From Mongoliibacter ruber (GTDB lineage: Bacteria; Bacteroidota; Bacteroidia; Cytophagales; Cyclobacteriaceae), in NCBI RefSeq assembly GCF_003003005.1, contig NZ_PVTR01000005.1, positions 248,001 to 312,000 on the forward strand: a stretch of DNA of 64,000 nucleotides. Reading direction: 5' to 3'. The stretch's first letter is position 1; every line of letters begins with the position of its first letter. The notes beneath the pieces are model-generated. The model was not told the DNA's origin. It was given only the letters and a program-made list of their open reading frames with translations, and ran no database searches. The translations under genes and the position numbers were made by a program. Shown piece by piece: positions 26,534-36,693 of this stretch.

Positions 26534-27238
26534 ATGACAAAAAAGGGAAGCATTTTCAAGGATTTCAGACAAGCAGCAAGGATTAATCCTTATGTGGCTT
26601 CTGCCATGCTTTGGGTGACTTTTATGCCTTCCATCGGAAGTCTTGTTTTGGTCCCATGGACAATTTCCCGCGCTGATTGGTTGATGCAATTAAACTTTCA
26701 CAATCCTATAACCATTTCCGGAGCTCTTTTGGTTTCCATTCTTCTAATGGGTCTAGCACTTATGCCTACCACCATGCTCGCAGGCTTATCTGGTTTCTTC
26801 CTAGGCTGGACTGTTTTCCCTTGGTTGGTCTTGGGCTACACTTTGGCTACGGTCCTTGGATATGCTTGGGGCAAAAAGGTTGGTGGTGACAGTCTTCCGT
26901 TGATTTTGGCAAGGTATCCCAAGGCAGAAAACCTCATCAGAAAAAAACAAGGTCAACTTGGTGAGTTGATATTCTTTGTCAGAATTAGCCCTGTAATTCC
27001 TTTTGCTTTATCCAACTTATTATTCGCCCTGATGCGTTCTGGCTACTGGAAGCTGGTGGTTTTCGGTACATTGGGAATGCTGCCAAGGACTACTTTGGTG
27101 TTTGTGTCAGGTACTTTGGCTTCAAGCATTTACGGTGCTATACGTCAGGGTGAAGGTATTTCTAATTATGTTATTTTTATCTTTTTATTGCTTTTAAGCA
27201 TTTGGGGGATTTGGAGATTTTTCACCAAGAAAAATTAA
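26534..27238 (+). CDS. TVP38/TMEM64 (VTT-domain, DedA-like) membrane protein
   Basis: The 234-residue product has about six hydrophobic segments. The VTT/SNARE-assoc motifs are visible: LALMPTTMLAGLSGFFLGW, VLGYAWGKKVGGDSLPLIL, the LIFFVRISPVIPFALSNLLF re-entrant region and LGMLPRTTLVFVSGTLASS with its PR motif. Related DedA-superfamily proteins help move polyprenyl-phosphate or phospholipids across the membrane, and the SPVIPF...SNLLF signature is the one linked to lipid transport. The gene is monocistronic. A role in carrier-lipid recycling for the neighbouring glycosyltransferases is possible but only inferred. Confidence 0.85.
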   Translation: MTKKGSIFKDFRQAARINPYVASAMLWVTFMPSIGSLVLVPWTISRADWLMQLNFHNPITISGALLVSILLMGLALMPTTMLAGLSGFFLGWTVFPWLVLGYTLATVLGYAWGKKVGGDSLPLILARYPKAENLIRKKQGQLGELIFFVRISPVIPFALSNLLFALMRSGYWKLVVFGTLGMLPRTTLVFVSGTLASSIYGAIRQGEGISNYVIFIFLLLLSIWGIWRFFTKKN

Positions 27239-27393
27239 AATGATTTAATGCTGCAATGCCAATTATGGCTGTATGTTAAATTCAATGGTTGTTTGATAAA
27301 AGTATCAGCAAATATCTAATGGCAATTGATATCGTAGTAACAAATTGAGCAGGTCTTTATTTCAATTCTACTGATCCCACCAATACTTAAAGA

Positions 27394-27906
27394 CTAATAT
27401 TCATATTCATACAAGTCCATCATTTCTAATCTGCCATAAAAAGAAAAATTGCCCACGTGTTGAAATCCCAAACTGCTTAACAGTTTGTTTGAGCGTTGAT
27501 TCGTCTTGGTCGTAATGGCACATACTTTTTCAAAACCCCATTTTTCTTTTCCAAAAGCCAAAAGGGCCTTTGAGGCTTCTTTTGCTAAACCCTTCCCTTC
27601 AAATCGCTCGAGCATTGCAAAACCTAAATCGGCCAAAGGCAACTCATCTCTTTTCAGGAAGCCTGCCAAGCCAACTTTTTCCTGGCTTGATTTTTCGACA
27701 ACCAAAAACAGCCCATAGCCATTGGAAGAATAACTGGCCATAGGACCGTTCAAAATATAGTCAGCAGCTGTAGTTTCGTCTTTCACCCCCCTGTCCCCAA
27801 TATATTCCAGCCATGTTTTTGAAGTCAGTAGTTCCAGAATAAACGGACTATCCTGCAAATTGAGCAGCCTGATGCTCAGCCTTTCTGTTTCTAACAAATT
27901 ATCCAT
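27394..27906 (-). CDS. GNAT-family N-acetyltransferase (RimJ/RimL-like)
   Basis: From M19 (27906) the product is about 170 residues with a typical N-terminus LLETERLSIRLLNLQDSPFI. The acetyl-CoA-binding region is LGFAMLERFEGKGLAKEASK followed by ALLAFGKEKWGFEKVCAITT and NQRSNKLLSSLGFQHVG, which is the RimJ/RimL class. The ATG lies 4 bases after the PorU2-like stop, so the gene is probably read from the same transcript even though its role is unrelated. The acceptor substrate is unknown. Confidence 0.87.
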   Translation of the reverse strand: MDNLLETERLSIRLLNLQDSPFILELLTSKTWLEYIGDRGVKDETTAADYILNGPMASYSSNGYGLFLVVEKSSQEKVGLAGFLKRDELPLADLGFAMLERFEGKGLAKEASKALLAFGKEKWGFEKVCAITTKTNQRSNKLLSSLGFQHVGNFSFYGRLEMMDLYEYEY

Positions 27907-27910
27907 GATG

Positions 27911-30900
27911 CTACCTAAGCAAATACATTTTCCCGTACCCTTGTTTGAATGCCTTATCACCAGCTGTGGCTCTAGGCTCTACAAAGACACCGTTTTTACG
28001 TACTAATGTACGATAGATATAAACGCCATTGGCCAATTGATCTCCGAATTCGTCCCTACCATCCCATGCGTATTCTGAAATGTTATTTCCGATTCTTATT
28101 GGGCCCAATTCATCCTGAAGGATTTCACGGACCACGCGACCGGTCACTGTCATGATCTGTATTTTGATCTGATCGGGAATTTCCGATCCGGTCACCGTAA
28201 AGACAAACCTCACCGAACTGCTGAAGGGGTTGGGATAGGGATAAAAATTAGTGATCGTAGCTTCATTGATCACTTCAAAGTTGATCTCATAAGGCTTATC
28301 TACACCCAAATCCTCAGTCACTACTCGGAAAGTATACATGCCGTCTTCAAGTGGACCTGGCTTCAATTCTATTTTGAAGTCAGAATCTTCAGTGGCCTCA
28401 GTCCAATTCACCTTTTGACTACTGAAACTCACACGCTCAAACTGACAGCCTTCACATTGTTTTTTCAAGAATAAGTCGATGCCTATGGTGTCCTTCTTGA
28501 AAATCAGGGTTTGCTCATTTTTGAGTAAACTGTTGATCATCACAGAAGGAGATACGATATCGCCATCCATGATGTAAATCCCATCAAAGTTGACATCCAA
28601 TATAGCTGTACTGTTGTCAGGAATCACAATAAAATACTGACCCAAATCTATCAGGTTATTCCTGAAAGTCTGCTCCATCTGAATTCTTGGATTGGCAAAG
28701 ACTTCCACTTCTACGTTCCCACCTCTACCTATAGAGGTGAAATCTATCTGGAATTCATGACTTTCACCGGCAGGCAGGGCAGGTATTTTCTTGGAAAATG
28801 TCTCACTCCTTCGCTGGGTGGTATTGTTGAAAGACCATTCCACGGTAATGGAATCCAAGAAATCATATTTCGAGAGGTTTACAAACTCAAAATTCAGCAC
28901 TGCATCCTCTCCTTCCTGAAGGGTGACTTTATCTTCTCTGTTTTTAAAAACCAGCACACCCTCTGGAACTCCGGTATAATTGACTTGCCACTTATCCAAT
29001 TGAGAAGGCGCGGTGGATTCTTGGTCGTTCATTGCGTACCTGAGCCTGATATAAGGGTATGCATTTGGGTTTACCGTTTCCAAATTGAAATTTTGATCTC
29101 TGAGATTCGTAAACAGCACCTGCTCCTCTCCGTTTGGCCTTACCCCTATGATGTCAAAGGCTGCCAATTCTTCATTGAACCAATCCCTTTCATTTACTTT
29201 GTTGAAAAAGAGCTTCCACTCTGAAGCTGGTCCAATTCTAGGTGTTACGATACTTCCAGAAGTGAAATACCCTTCAAGGTCTGTTTCAAATTGCACAATT
29301 TGCTGATTGCTCTCCAGTTCCAAATCCTTTTGGGCCACTATCTCGATAGCTTCTCCTGGCCTCATCCCCTTCCTTCCGTAAAGAATATAAGGGTCACCAG
29401 ACTTAAGATTACGAAGTAAAGCTTCATTCGCACCTACTTCTTTCATTTTTTCAAAGGCCAAATCAGGCCATTGCTCAAAAGTCACATTCCCAACAGAGAA
29501 AATAACAACATAATCACCATCCTTCAATCCATCTATATAATCGATCAAAATAGACTGCCCAGGCTGGGTTATCCAAGGATTTCTGATACTCTGAATCACT
29601 TGAGGCACTCTTCCACAACTCCTTCCATCCAAAATATCAAAACCAGGGACTGGTATGACTAGATAGGGGGTCAGAGATCGTTGTTCGAAAGCTACCAAAC
29701 CCAAAGACCCATCAGGACAGAGTCGGCTGTTGACATTGTTGACATTGTCAATAATGTAAGGAACACCATCTAAGTAGAACTGTGTATTTCTGAATGTGAG
29801 ACTATCTGTTTGGTTCCCAAAAGTAAAAACTTCAACATTTAGGTTCGTGTCCGGATATTTCCACACCCGCTGGGATTGATCGATTTCCAGGTTATTCAGA
29901 AGGTTGCTTTCCAATTGAGATAAGGTTCGCTGCGTCCAGCCCTCAGGTCCATCATTGATGTAACTGAAAGATGTCACCGTCCAATCATCAGATTCCCCTT
30001 CTCTTGGCTCTGAAAATCTTGACCTCCAGTAAAAGGTCACAGAATCTCTTGGGCTGGTATTTTGGAATAAATCAAGATTCCACCTGATCAGGTTAGAAGT
30101 AGTTATCCTGCTTTCTCTTCTGTTTGCAGAAGAGAAATTAGGGGAGGTATCCACTTGTAGAATTACATTTCTAGGCTCGACATTTTTTCCTGGTATTTGA
30201 CCTAAAAGTTCCACTTCCCTGGTATTGACTATACCAAACTCGGCAGGAAGTATATGCATGGTGCCACTTAAAGGGACAAAAGTAGTAACCGTGACTGCAT
30301 TGTTGGCAAAGGTCATCTCTGGAACTGACCTGTCGTGGTTGACTTCTATTGTGAATATATTTTCACCAAATGCAGCTATCCCAGTATTGGGGACAGAAAA
30401 AACCAATGTGTCCTTTCTGGAAATAGGTGCCAATGTTTTAATAGGGTATGTCACACTTGTACCATCTGGAAGCCTTCTGCCAACCCTCAGGCTAACTGAG
30501 TCCATGTCTACCCTACCCAGGTTTTTCACCACAAAGGACAATTTCAAAGAATCAGAAAGAGCGTTGAAAGTCTCTCCTTCAAAACCCTCTAAAGTCACAT
30601 CAGAAGATTCAATGGAATAATCAGCTTTATCGGCAGGGAAAAGCCTTATTGCTGGATCACCCAGCATGATCAATTGTTCCGCATGCGCCCTATTGACAGC
30701 TGAAGTCCCAAAACGCTGGAAAAACAATTTTTCTGTTTCCTTGATCACTGTTCCCACTGGCTTGTAGATATTGGAAGAATCAGAAAAAGCTATGGTGTAA
30801 AATGACTCCGAATATCTCCTCAAATAGACATCAACTCCAATACTTGCATGGGCCATAAAATTGGTAGCTCCTTTAGACGGCGTCAATACCCAATCCTCTC

Positions 30901-32938
30901 CAAAGGTGTAGGCATTCCCAAAAGCATTCCCTGCGTCGCAACCATTGAGCAAAAGCATGGGGTACTTGCCTCTGTTGTTATACCCCATTGTAGGATCAGA
31001 TGCAAACCCAATTTCAATATCAATTACAGAAGGAGCTCCATGGCCGAAGAAGGTAATCAGATTGGTGCCTCGATTTAAATCTTTTGAAATGTCAATTAAT
31101 TCAATAGTGGAGTTGGATCTTTTTCTGTAGGTGGTGACATTACCACCCAAAAATGGCCCTTCAGCGATGGTCTTGAAGCCATTGAGAAAATTAAAATATC
31201 TCGTCAGTTCAAAAGCAGAAACTCCCCCACTGAGGTGAATGATTTCTTTCATCCAGTCTTCAGAAGTCCCTAAAGCATCTTTTTCTTTTACTTTTTCCAG
31301 GTAATTGGCAACGTCCTCAGGAACCCTCGCCGGAATCCGACCTGTGGGCACTGCTTGTACAAATGGATTCTCCGGATCTAAACCTATGGAGAAATTATTG
31401 TCTGCATATGGATATCCGGCAGGCGGCACCAGGTCTTGAAAATTGAAAATTGAAGGTCTTTGCCTATAGAAATAAGTGACGTTATTTTGCCTCGCAGTAG
31501 TAAACATCCCCATGGCACGACCTATGAGGAACATATATTCTGGTTTATGCCTAGGGTAATACTCCCTCAAAAATTCATAAACAGCCAAAGGAGTTTTTTC
31601 TCCAAAAGTGAATTGGTCATACAACTCATCCATATTGACCACCAAAGTATCATACCCTCCACCATCCGGGGAGGCACGGTGGGCGGCATAAGCCCTGACA
31701 GGATCTGCATAAGAGGAAGTTGGTCTCCTCAATGCCTTATGGGTAAGGATGATGTAGTCGGCTTTTCTGTTTAACAAATCCCTAAAATTCACCCTAGGCA
31801 TGATATTGATTTCCCTTACCTCGAGCTGATTCTGCACCAATACCTTAGAAGATTGCCCTTGAATTCCAGCTGATAAACTGATTTGATTGCCAGTCTTACT
31901 TACAGGGATTCTTACTGGATTTAGGTGGTCAAGGATATCATAAGCCACGTAATTGGAAAGTGCATCTCCTATCCTAAAAACAGAATTTATGGGCTCAGGC
32001 ACAATCACTTCAGAATCAAAGTCCCCATTTTGGACTTCCTTGGGGTATGTAATTCTGATATAAGCTACAGATACATTGTCCACATTACCACTTCCCAATG
32101 AAGTAATGCGCACACTTAGCGTTCCGTCTGGATTGAAATCAGAAGCATTTAGGCTTAAACTTTCATTTCTGACATTAAAGCCCTCGTATTCAATCCTTCC
32201 AATTTCTCTAACAGTTCCAATGGTTGGCCCTACGGATATAGCTGTCAAATGCTGGGTTTCTGAGCGCCCTGCCAAGCCTATCTCCAATGTGGCAGCTCCC
32301 GAACTTGCTATCCTTCCAAGTTCATTGAAAGTAAAATTGAAGGGTGTGTTTTTAGGGATAGGAGCACTCATCCAGCCTTGTCCTTCTTCAAACGCCGCCA
32401 ATCTCACACCAGGATTATACGTCCGGCCCAAGTTATACTGATTGGCAAAAATCTCCATTTTACTGGTCTGATAAGTAACCAAATCAGGATTAGATGCAGT
32501 AGGATTTGGCCTGCTTGCCATCCTTTTCCCCGGAGTATTTCCTATTGTAAGAAAAAAGGCTGTAGAGTCATTGTGTTGGTTGTACATCACATTTCCCAAA
32601 TGTGCAGGATTGGAAAAAAGATTTTTGTCCAATTCCCCATCATTTCTTTTCCCATAGAAATCTATGAAATCATTTGGATCAAAGCGTCCATTTTGTTCAC
32701 CCTGCACGTAGATGGCAACCTCTTGCCCTCTATGATACAAGCTGATATTTCTAGGATCTATATTGCTTGGATTAATTCCAGAAGCGGATAAAGACGTAAA
32801 GGTAATTCTATGGATGCCATCTTCTGAAGTGGCAATTTTGTAATACGTCTGCCCATAGTTGATCCAGCTGGATTGGGCAAAGCCCACCGCCGAAAGCAAC
32901 ACACATAACGCTATAAAAACGAATAATTTACGCATCAA
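27911..32938 (-). CDS. porU2: type IX secretion C25-family sortase, PorU2-like
   Basis: PorU-type proteins are gingipain-fold cysteine proteases on the cell surface that cut the C-terminal sorting domain from type IX cargo and attach it to lipopolysaccharide. The 1675-residue product has a signal (RKLFVFIALCVLLSAVGFAQ). The catalytic pair is H633 in FFGHGAPSVIDIEIGF and C667 in MLLLNGCDAGNAFG. Beta-sandwich domains follow, and a terminal type A-like CTD (YPYPNPFSSSVRFVFTV and NGVYIYRTLVRKNG). It is longer than classical PorU (about 1150-1300), which fits the PorU2 subgroup I recall from Cytophagales. The stop of PorV2 overlaps this gene's start by 4 bases, so the two are coupled. Distinguishing PorU from PorU2 needs a phylogeny. 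Confidence 0.85.
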   Translation of the reverse strand: MMRKLFVFIALCVLLSAVGFAQSSWINYGQTYYKIATSEDGIHRITFTSLSASGINPSNIDPRNISLYHRGQEVAIYVQGEQNGRFDPNDFIDFYGKRNDGELDKNLFSNPAHLGNVMYNQHNDSTAFFLTIGNTPGKRMASRPNPTASNPDLVTYQTSKMEIFANQYNLGRTYNPGVRLAAFEEGQGWMSAPIPKNTPFNFTFNELGRIASSGAATLEIGLAGRSETQHLTAISVGPTIGTVREIGRIEYEGFNVRNESLSLNASDFNPDGTLSVRITSLGSGNVDNVSVAYIRITYPKEVQNGDFDSEVIVPEPINSVFRIGDALSNYVAYDILDHLNPVRIPVSKTGNQISLSAGIQGQSSKVLVQNQLEVREINIMPRVNFRDLLNRKADYIILTHKALRRPTSSYADPVRAYAAHRASPDGGGYDTLVVNMDELYDQFTFGEKTPLAVYEFLREYYPRHKPEYMFLIGRAMGMFTTARQNNVTYFYRQRPSIFNFQDLVPPAGYPYADNNFSIGLDPENPFVQAVPTGRIPARVPEDVANYLEKVKEKDALGTSEDWMKEIIHLSGGVSAFELTRYFNFLNGFKTIAEGPFLGGNVTTYRKRSNSTIELIDISKDLNRGTNLITFFGHGAPSVIDIEIGFASDPTMGYNNRGKYPMLLLNGCDAGNAFGNAYTFGEDWVLTPSKGATNFMAHASIGVDVYLRRYSESFYTIAFSDSSNIYKPVGTVIKETEKLFFQRFGTSAVNRAHAEQLIMLGDPAIRLFPADKADYSIESSDVTLEGFEGETFNALSDSLKLSFVVKNLGRVDMDSVSLRVGRRLPDGTSVTYPIKTLAPISRKDTLVFSVPNTGIAAFGENIFTIEVNHDRSVPEMTFANNAVTVTTFVPLSGTMHILPAEFGIVNTREVELLGQIPGKNVEPRNVILQVDTSPNFSSANRRESRITTSNLIRWNLDLFQNTSPRDSVTFYWRSRFSEPREGESDDWTVTSFSYINDGPEGWTQRTLSQLESNLLNNLEIDQSQRVWKYPDTNLNVEVFTFGNQTDSLTFRNTQFYLDGVPYIIDNVNNVNSRLCPDGSLGLVAFEQRSLTPYLVIPVPGFDILDGRSCGRVPQVIQSIRNPWITQPGQSILIDYIDGLKDGDYVVIFSVGNVTFEQWPDLAFEKMKEVGANEALLRNLKSGDPYILYGRKGMRPGEAIEIVAQKDLELESNQQIVQFETDLEGYFTSGSIVTPRIGPASEWKLFFNKVNERDWFNEELAAFDIIGVRPNGEEQVLFTNLRDQNFNLETVNPNAYPYIRLRYAMNDQESTAPSQLDKWQVNYTGVPEGVLVFKNREDKVTLQEGEDAVLNFEFVNLSKYDFLDSITVEWSFNNTTQRRSETFSKKIPALPAGESHEFQIDFTSIGRGGNVEVEVFANPRIQMEQTFRNNLIDLGQYFIVIPDNSTAILDVNFDGIYIMDGDIVSPSVMINSLLKNEQTLIFKKDTIGIDLFLKKQCEGCQFERVSFSSQKVNWTEATEDSDFKIELKPGPLEDGMYTFRVVTEDLGVDKPYEINFEVINEATITNFYPYPNPFSSSVRFVFTVTGSEIPDQIKIQIMTVTGRVVREILQDELGPIRIGNNISEYAWDGRDEFGDQLANGVYIYRTLVRKNGVFVEPRATAGDKAFKQGYGKMYLLR

Positions 32939-34047
32939 TCATTCCAACCTTTATGCAATCTAAACCTATTGCCATGTTCTTTTAAGCTCACTTTTACACT
33001 GATTATATGAGAGTAGGGTGTTTGGGAGATTCCGCCAATATCAGTCAATGCATAGTCAATATAAAACTTTTCATTGAGAAATAACCCCAGTCCAAAGCTC
33101 GGTTTCCAGGAGGTATAAAAAGTCTCGTCAAAATCCTTTATCCTCTGCACATTGCTACCGCCAGCTCTCAAAAACACCATATTTCTGTAACTTGCCTCTA
33201 CTCCTGCCCTAGGATCAAAACTTACCAGGTTGGTCCGCAAGACCGTATTTCTCATTCCATCAAAAGTAAAGTCAAGATCCAAAACCCCTTGGACTTTAAA
33301 ATCATCATTGATTTCTACGTCTCTTGTAACACTGAAAATTGCCCTCGGCAAGGTTAGCTCCAAACTGTTGACTGGAATTTCATTATTGGTCTGAGAATAG
33401 ATGTCCCTGACCATATCAGCATTATGAAACCACGCATTAAATGTAGAGGTAACATCACGAAGCATGACACCGAACCTCCACTTATCCATGAGGTAAATCC
33501 CCCCTAAATCCAACCCAAAACCCCATGCTTGAGCAAATTTGCCAACATTTCTATGTATGATCTTGGCATTTCCTCCTATTTTGAAGTTATCACTGACATC
33601 TCGGGCATAAGAAAGCAATAAGGCATAATCCGCAGCATTGAAAAACTGTATATTGTTGTAGTTTAAGGCTCCGTTGGCATCATACAAAAACCTGGTATCC
33701 GGTATGTCATCCACACCAAACCTTATCACTGAAATAGCTATCTGATTATCCGCATCTATCGCTGTGCTATACCCCATATAATCAAACTTGGCAATCCCTG
33801 CAAAGTATTCAGCATGCATCAAAGAGAACTCATGTTCATGCTTGATACCGATCAGCCCAGCAGGATTCCAATAAGCCGCTGTCACATCCCTTACTGAGGA
33901 CACTTGTGCGCCACCCATCGCCAAAGCCCGCGCTCCTATCCCGATGTTCATGAACTCGTTGGAGTATTTGGGTGCAATCGACTGTGCACTTATCTCAGTA
34001 CAGAATGCAAAAAGGAGAATACAAACGAAGGGTCGCAAAACACTCAT
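32935..34047 (-). CDS. porV2: type IX secretion PorV/PorQ-family outer membrane protein, PorV2-like
   Basis: PorV-family proteins are 14-strand outer-membrane barrels that carry sorting-domain cargo from the translocon to PorU. The 370-residue product has a Sec signal (VCILLFAFCTEISAQS) and the family signature FMNIGIGARALAMGGAQVSS with VTAAYWNPAGLIGI. Repeated barrel-strand patterns follow, ending KVSLKEHGNRFRLHKG. The lead sequence is the PorV/PorQ general form rather than classical PorV, agreeing with PorV2. Its end overlaps the sortase start by 4 bases. It is divergent from the PadR gene across 392 bp. Confidence 0.82.
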   Translation of the reverse strand: MSVLRPFVCILLFAFCTEISAQSIAPKYSNEFMNIGIGARALAMGGAQVSSVRDVTAAYWNPAGLIGIKHEHEFSLMHAEYFAGIAKFDYMGYSTAIDADNQIAISVIRFGVDDIPDTRFLYDANGALNYNNIQFFNAADYALLLSYARDVSDNFKIGGNAKIIHRNVGKFAQAWGFGLDLGGIYLMDKWRFGVMLRDVTSTFNAWFHNADMVRDIYSQTNNEIPVNSLELTLPRAIFSVTRDVEINDDFKVQGVLDLDFTFDGMRNTVLRTNLVSFDPRAGVEASYRNMVFLRAGGSNVQRIKDFDETFYTSWKPSFGLGLFLNEKFYIDYALTDIGGISQTPYSHIISVKVSLKEHGNRFRLHKGWND

Positions 34048-34439
34048 GTTTTTTGTGGGAATTACCAGTGCAAAGTAAAAATAAATACTTTAGTAAAAAG
34101 GTAAATCTCAAAAAATCAAAAGCTTCCAAACCTTGCCGAAATGTACATTTCCGTACACTTTTCTGTCCAGTTAGCTGACATTCTCTTTTTCCAAAAGCAA
34201 AATCTGTAACTCACTCTTAGATTTTTCAACTTTGTCCAAAAAAATCCAAAACCGCTTTATTTTAAATTAAAAGAGGATTTTTTTACTCTCAATACAAAAA
34301 ACAGTACCTTTTATAACCAAGTAGTAGGTATTCCCTAAAAGATCTTCTCTACTTTGGTACAATTTTTCTCTATTACTGGCACAAGAGGTAATTTATCACA
34401 TGATAATCACCGCTCGCAAACCATAATATCTAGAAAGAA
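34048..34439. other. 392-bp divergent intergenic region between porV2 and padR
   Basis: The region is AT-rich and carries no convincing gene. It must hold the promoters for the PorV2/PorU2 run on the left and the PadR/PspC pair on the right. Apart from the palindrome at 34393-34406 listed separately, I see only T-rich tracts and a CGTACA-type inverted motif near 34140-34160. Confidence 0.5.
34393..34406. promoter_or_regulatory. inverted repeat upstream of padR, candidate operator
   Basis: TTATCA-CA-TGATAA is a perfect 6+6 palindrome with a 2-base spacer, 34 bases before the padR ATG. PadR proteins usually autoregulate through dyad sites near their own promoter, though the classic sequence (ATGT-N8-ACAT) differs. 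The assignment rests on position and symmetry only. Confidence 0.35.
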
Positions 34440-34769
34440 ATGAATGCTTCAAACACCCAAATACAAATGAGAAAGGGAATTTTGGAATTCTGCATTCTCC
34501 ACATCATTGCAAGAGGCGAAGTGTATGCCTCTGATATGTTGGAAGAATTGACTGGAGCCAAAATGATAGTTGTAGAAGGCACACTCTATCCACTTCTCCA
34601 AAGACTGAAAAAAGCTTCGCTGGTTACTTACAAATGGGTAGAATCCGAATCGGGCCCTCCAAGAAAATATTATTCCATCACAGCGGAAGGAACGGAGTTT
34701 TTGGAATCCCTCAACGACACTTGGTCTTCACTGGTAAGTTCCACCCAAATGATCACCTCAAAGCAATAA
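34440..34769 (+). CDS. PadR-family transcriptional regulator
   Basis: The 109-residue product is a minimal PadR winged-helix protein with no C-terminal extension. The family signature GILEFCILHIIARGEVYASD is followed by MLEELTGAKMIVVEGTLYPL, LQRLKKASLVTYKW and the wing SGPPRKYYSITAEGTEFLES. It lies 4 bases before the PspC-domain gene, so the pair is one unit. PadR-PspC pairing is common in Bacteroidota, where the regulator is thought to respond to envelope stress (recalled, not shown here). Confidence 0.93.
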   Translation: MNASNTQIQMRKGILEFCILHIIARGEVYASDMLEELTGAKMIVVEGTLYPLLQRLKKASLVTYKWVESESGPPRKYYSITAEGTEFLESLNDTWSSLVSSTQMITSKQ

Positions 34770-34773
34770 TCCA

Positions 34774-36693
34774 ATGAAAAAGACTATAAGCATCAACATC
34801 AGCGGAATCCTTTTTCACATCGAAGAGGATGGCTACGCTACCTTAAAAAAATACCTGGAAGCTATCAACAGGCATTTTTCCCATTACGAAGACAATCAGG
34901 AGATCATTTCTGATATAGAAAACCGTATTGCAGAAATTTTCTTAAGCAATCTGAAAAACAATAAGCAGGTCATTACAGCTGAGAACGTCAGTTCCCTGAT
35001 TGAAAAAATGGGGACTATTGCTGATTTCAAAGCCATAGAAGAGGAAGAGTTTGTAAAAGAAGAGGAGAAAAAATCTTCGGAGGAAAACAATGACTTCTAT
35101 AAATACATCACTCCTCCAGGGGAAAATCCAAAAGGTTATAAAAAACTTACCCGTCTTGAAAACCGGAAAATCCTTGGAGGTGTATGTGCCGGTATGGCAA
35201 ACTATCTGGCCATCGATCCCTTATGGACCAGGCTCGTGGCCATTCTGCTTTTGTTTAGTGGTAGAATCAATTTTGGAAGACCAGGCTGGGATTTTATGCC
35301 ATGGGATTTCAAATTCCACTTCTCCATGGGAGCATGGGCTTTGGTAGCTTATATTGTATTGTGGGTGATTTTACCTGTGTCTTATGAAGAACCAGAAGAC
35401 AAACACATCAAAAAATTATATCGAAACCCAGATGACAGGACAATAGGTGGGGTTGCCAGTGGCTTAGCTGCCTATTTCAAAATAGAAGTCCTCTGGGTAA
35501 GGTTACTCTTTGTGGGTTTGATATTTGCCGGAGGATCAGGCTTTGTCATCTACCTTATCTTGTGGATCATTACTCCTCAAGCCAAGTCAATCACTGAGCG
35601 CATTCAGATGAAAGGCGGTGCCATTACTTTGGACAATATAGAAACAACTATCAAGGAAAATATGAACCCTTTGCCCCCAAAGGAAGAAAGCCAAGGAAGG
35701 AGAATTCTCTTGACACCATTTCGGGTTTTGGGTAAAATAATCGAAGGCATAGGTATGGCTTTAGGGCCTTTTGGGAAGTTTTTACTTTCCGTAGTGCGAG
35801 TGATATTTGGCTTGATCATATTCCTGATAGGAATGTCAATAACGATCACACCTTTGGTCTTATTGGGTGTTTATTTCGACCTACTGCCTTTTGCCGGCAA
35901 TCAAATCGTATTGGATGATATTCCTGCCCAATGGATTACTGACATACTGCCGGTTTGGTTGGCAATATCCACAGGTTTTGCCATCATGATCCCTGGGATA
36001 GTAATATTGCTTCTTGGCATCAGCGTCATCATCAAGAAAAGCCTGATCGAAGGTAGATTTGGATTGATCGTATTGGGCATATGGCTATTGAGTATAGGTA
36101 TAGCGGCGTTCCAGTTGCCAAGCACAATCTCACAGTTCAAGAATGAAGCTACTTTCACAATGGATAGTCCACTGGAACTGAGTGAGGGCACTTTGGTACT
36201 CAAGTCTGAAGGCTATACTTCTGACAGGGGCATCTTCGAAATGGTCAATCTGCAGCTCAACGGTACGGATGGAAATAAAGTAGTCTTGATTCAGGATTTC
36301 AAATCCAAGGGCAAAAGTTATGATGATGCAATCAACAATGCTAAGCAGATCACTTACAACTATTCAGTCTTGGACAGCATCCTGACATTAGACAGAGGCA
36401 TCGATCTCAATAAGTTGGACAGATTTAGAGGCCAAAATCTCAAACTTACTTTGGAGATACCTTATGACAGGCCATTTATTATGGACAAGTCGATCCTGCC
36501 TATCATCCGCAATACCCTCTACAGAAACGGTTACAGGACCAGGGATGTCAACACCAAGAATCACTGGGTATTTAATGAGGATGGCTTATTCTGTCTGAAT
36601 TGCACAGCAACAAAAGATCTTTCGAAAGCTGACAGCCTCTCCCTAAGTAAATTTGAATCTGAACATTTAATGGGCAGTCCGGTGGAAGAATAA
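34774..36693 (+). CDS. membrane protein with two PspC domains
   Basis: The 639-residue protein has a cytoplasmic N-terminal domain (about 1-95: ISINISGILFHIEEDGYATL, EIISDIENRIAEIFLSNL). Two PspC units follow, at about 128-205 (RKILGGVCAGMANYLAIDPL and WTRLVAILLLF) and about 212-273 (RTIGGVASGLAAYFKIEVLW and FVIYLILWIITPQ). Further membrane helices (about 320-460) precede a C-terminal extracytoplasmic domain (about 475-620). PspC proteins respond to envelope or phage-shock stress. The long C-terminal domain after the PspC pair is the variable part and probably the sensory module (inference). Confidence 0.88.
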   Translation: MKKTISINISGILFHIEEDGYATLKKYLEAINRHFSHYEDNQEIISDIENRIAEIFLSNLKNNKQVITAENVSSLIEKMGTIADFKAIEEEEFVKEEEKKSSEENNDFYKYITPPGENPKGYKKLTRLENRKILGGVCAGMANYLAIDPLWTRLVAILLLFSGRINFGRPGWDFMPWDFKFHFSMGAWALVAYIVLWVILPVSYEEPEDKHIKKLYRNPDDRTIGGVASGLAAYFKIEVLWVRLLFVGLIFAGGSGFVIYLILWIITPQAKSITERIQMKGGAITLDNIETTIKENMNPLPPKEESQGRRILLTPFRVLGKIIEGIGMALGPFGKFLLSVVRVIFGLIIFLIGMSITITPLVLLGVYFDLLPFAGNQIVLDDIPAQWITDILPVWLAISTGFAIMIPGIVILLLGISVIIKKSLIEGRFGLIVLGIWLLSIGIAAFQLPSTISQFKNEATFTMDSPLELSEGTLVLKSEGYTSDRGIFEMVNLQLNGTDGNKVVLIQDFKSKGKSYDDAINNAKQITYNYSVLDSILTLDRGIDLNKLDRFRGQNLKLTLEIPYDRPFIMDKSILPIIRNTLYRNGYRTRDVNTKNHWVFNEDGLFCLNCTATKDLSKADSLSLSKFESEHLMGSPVEE

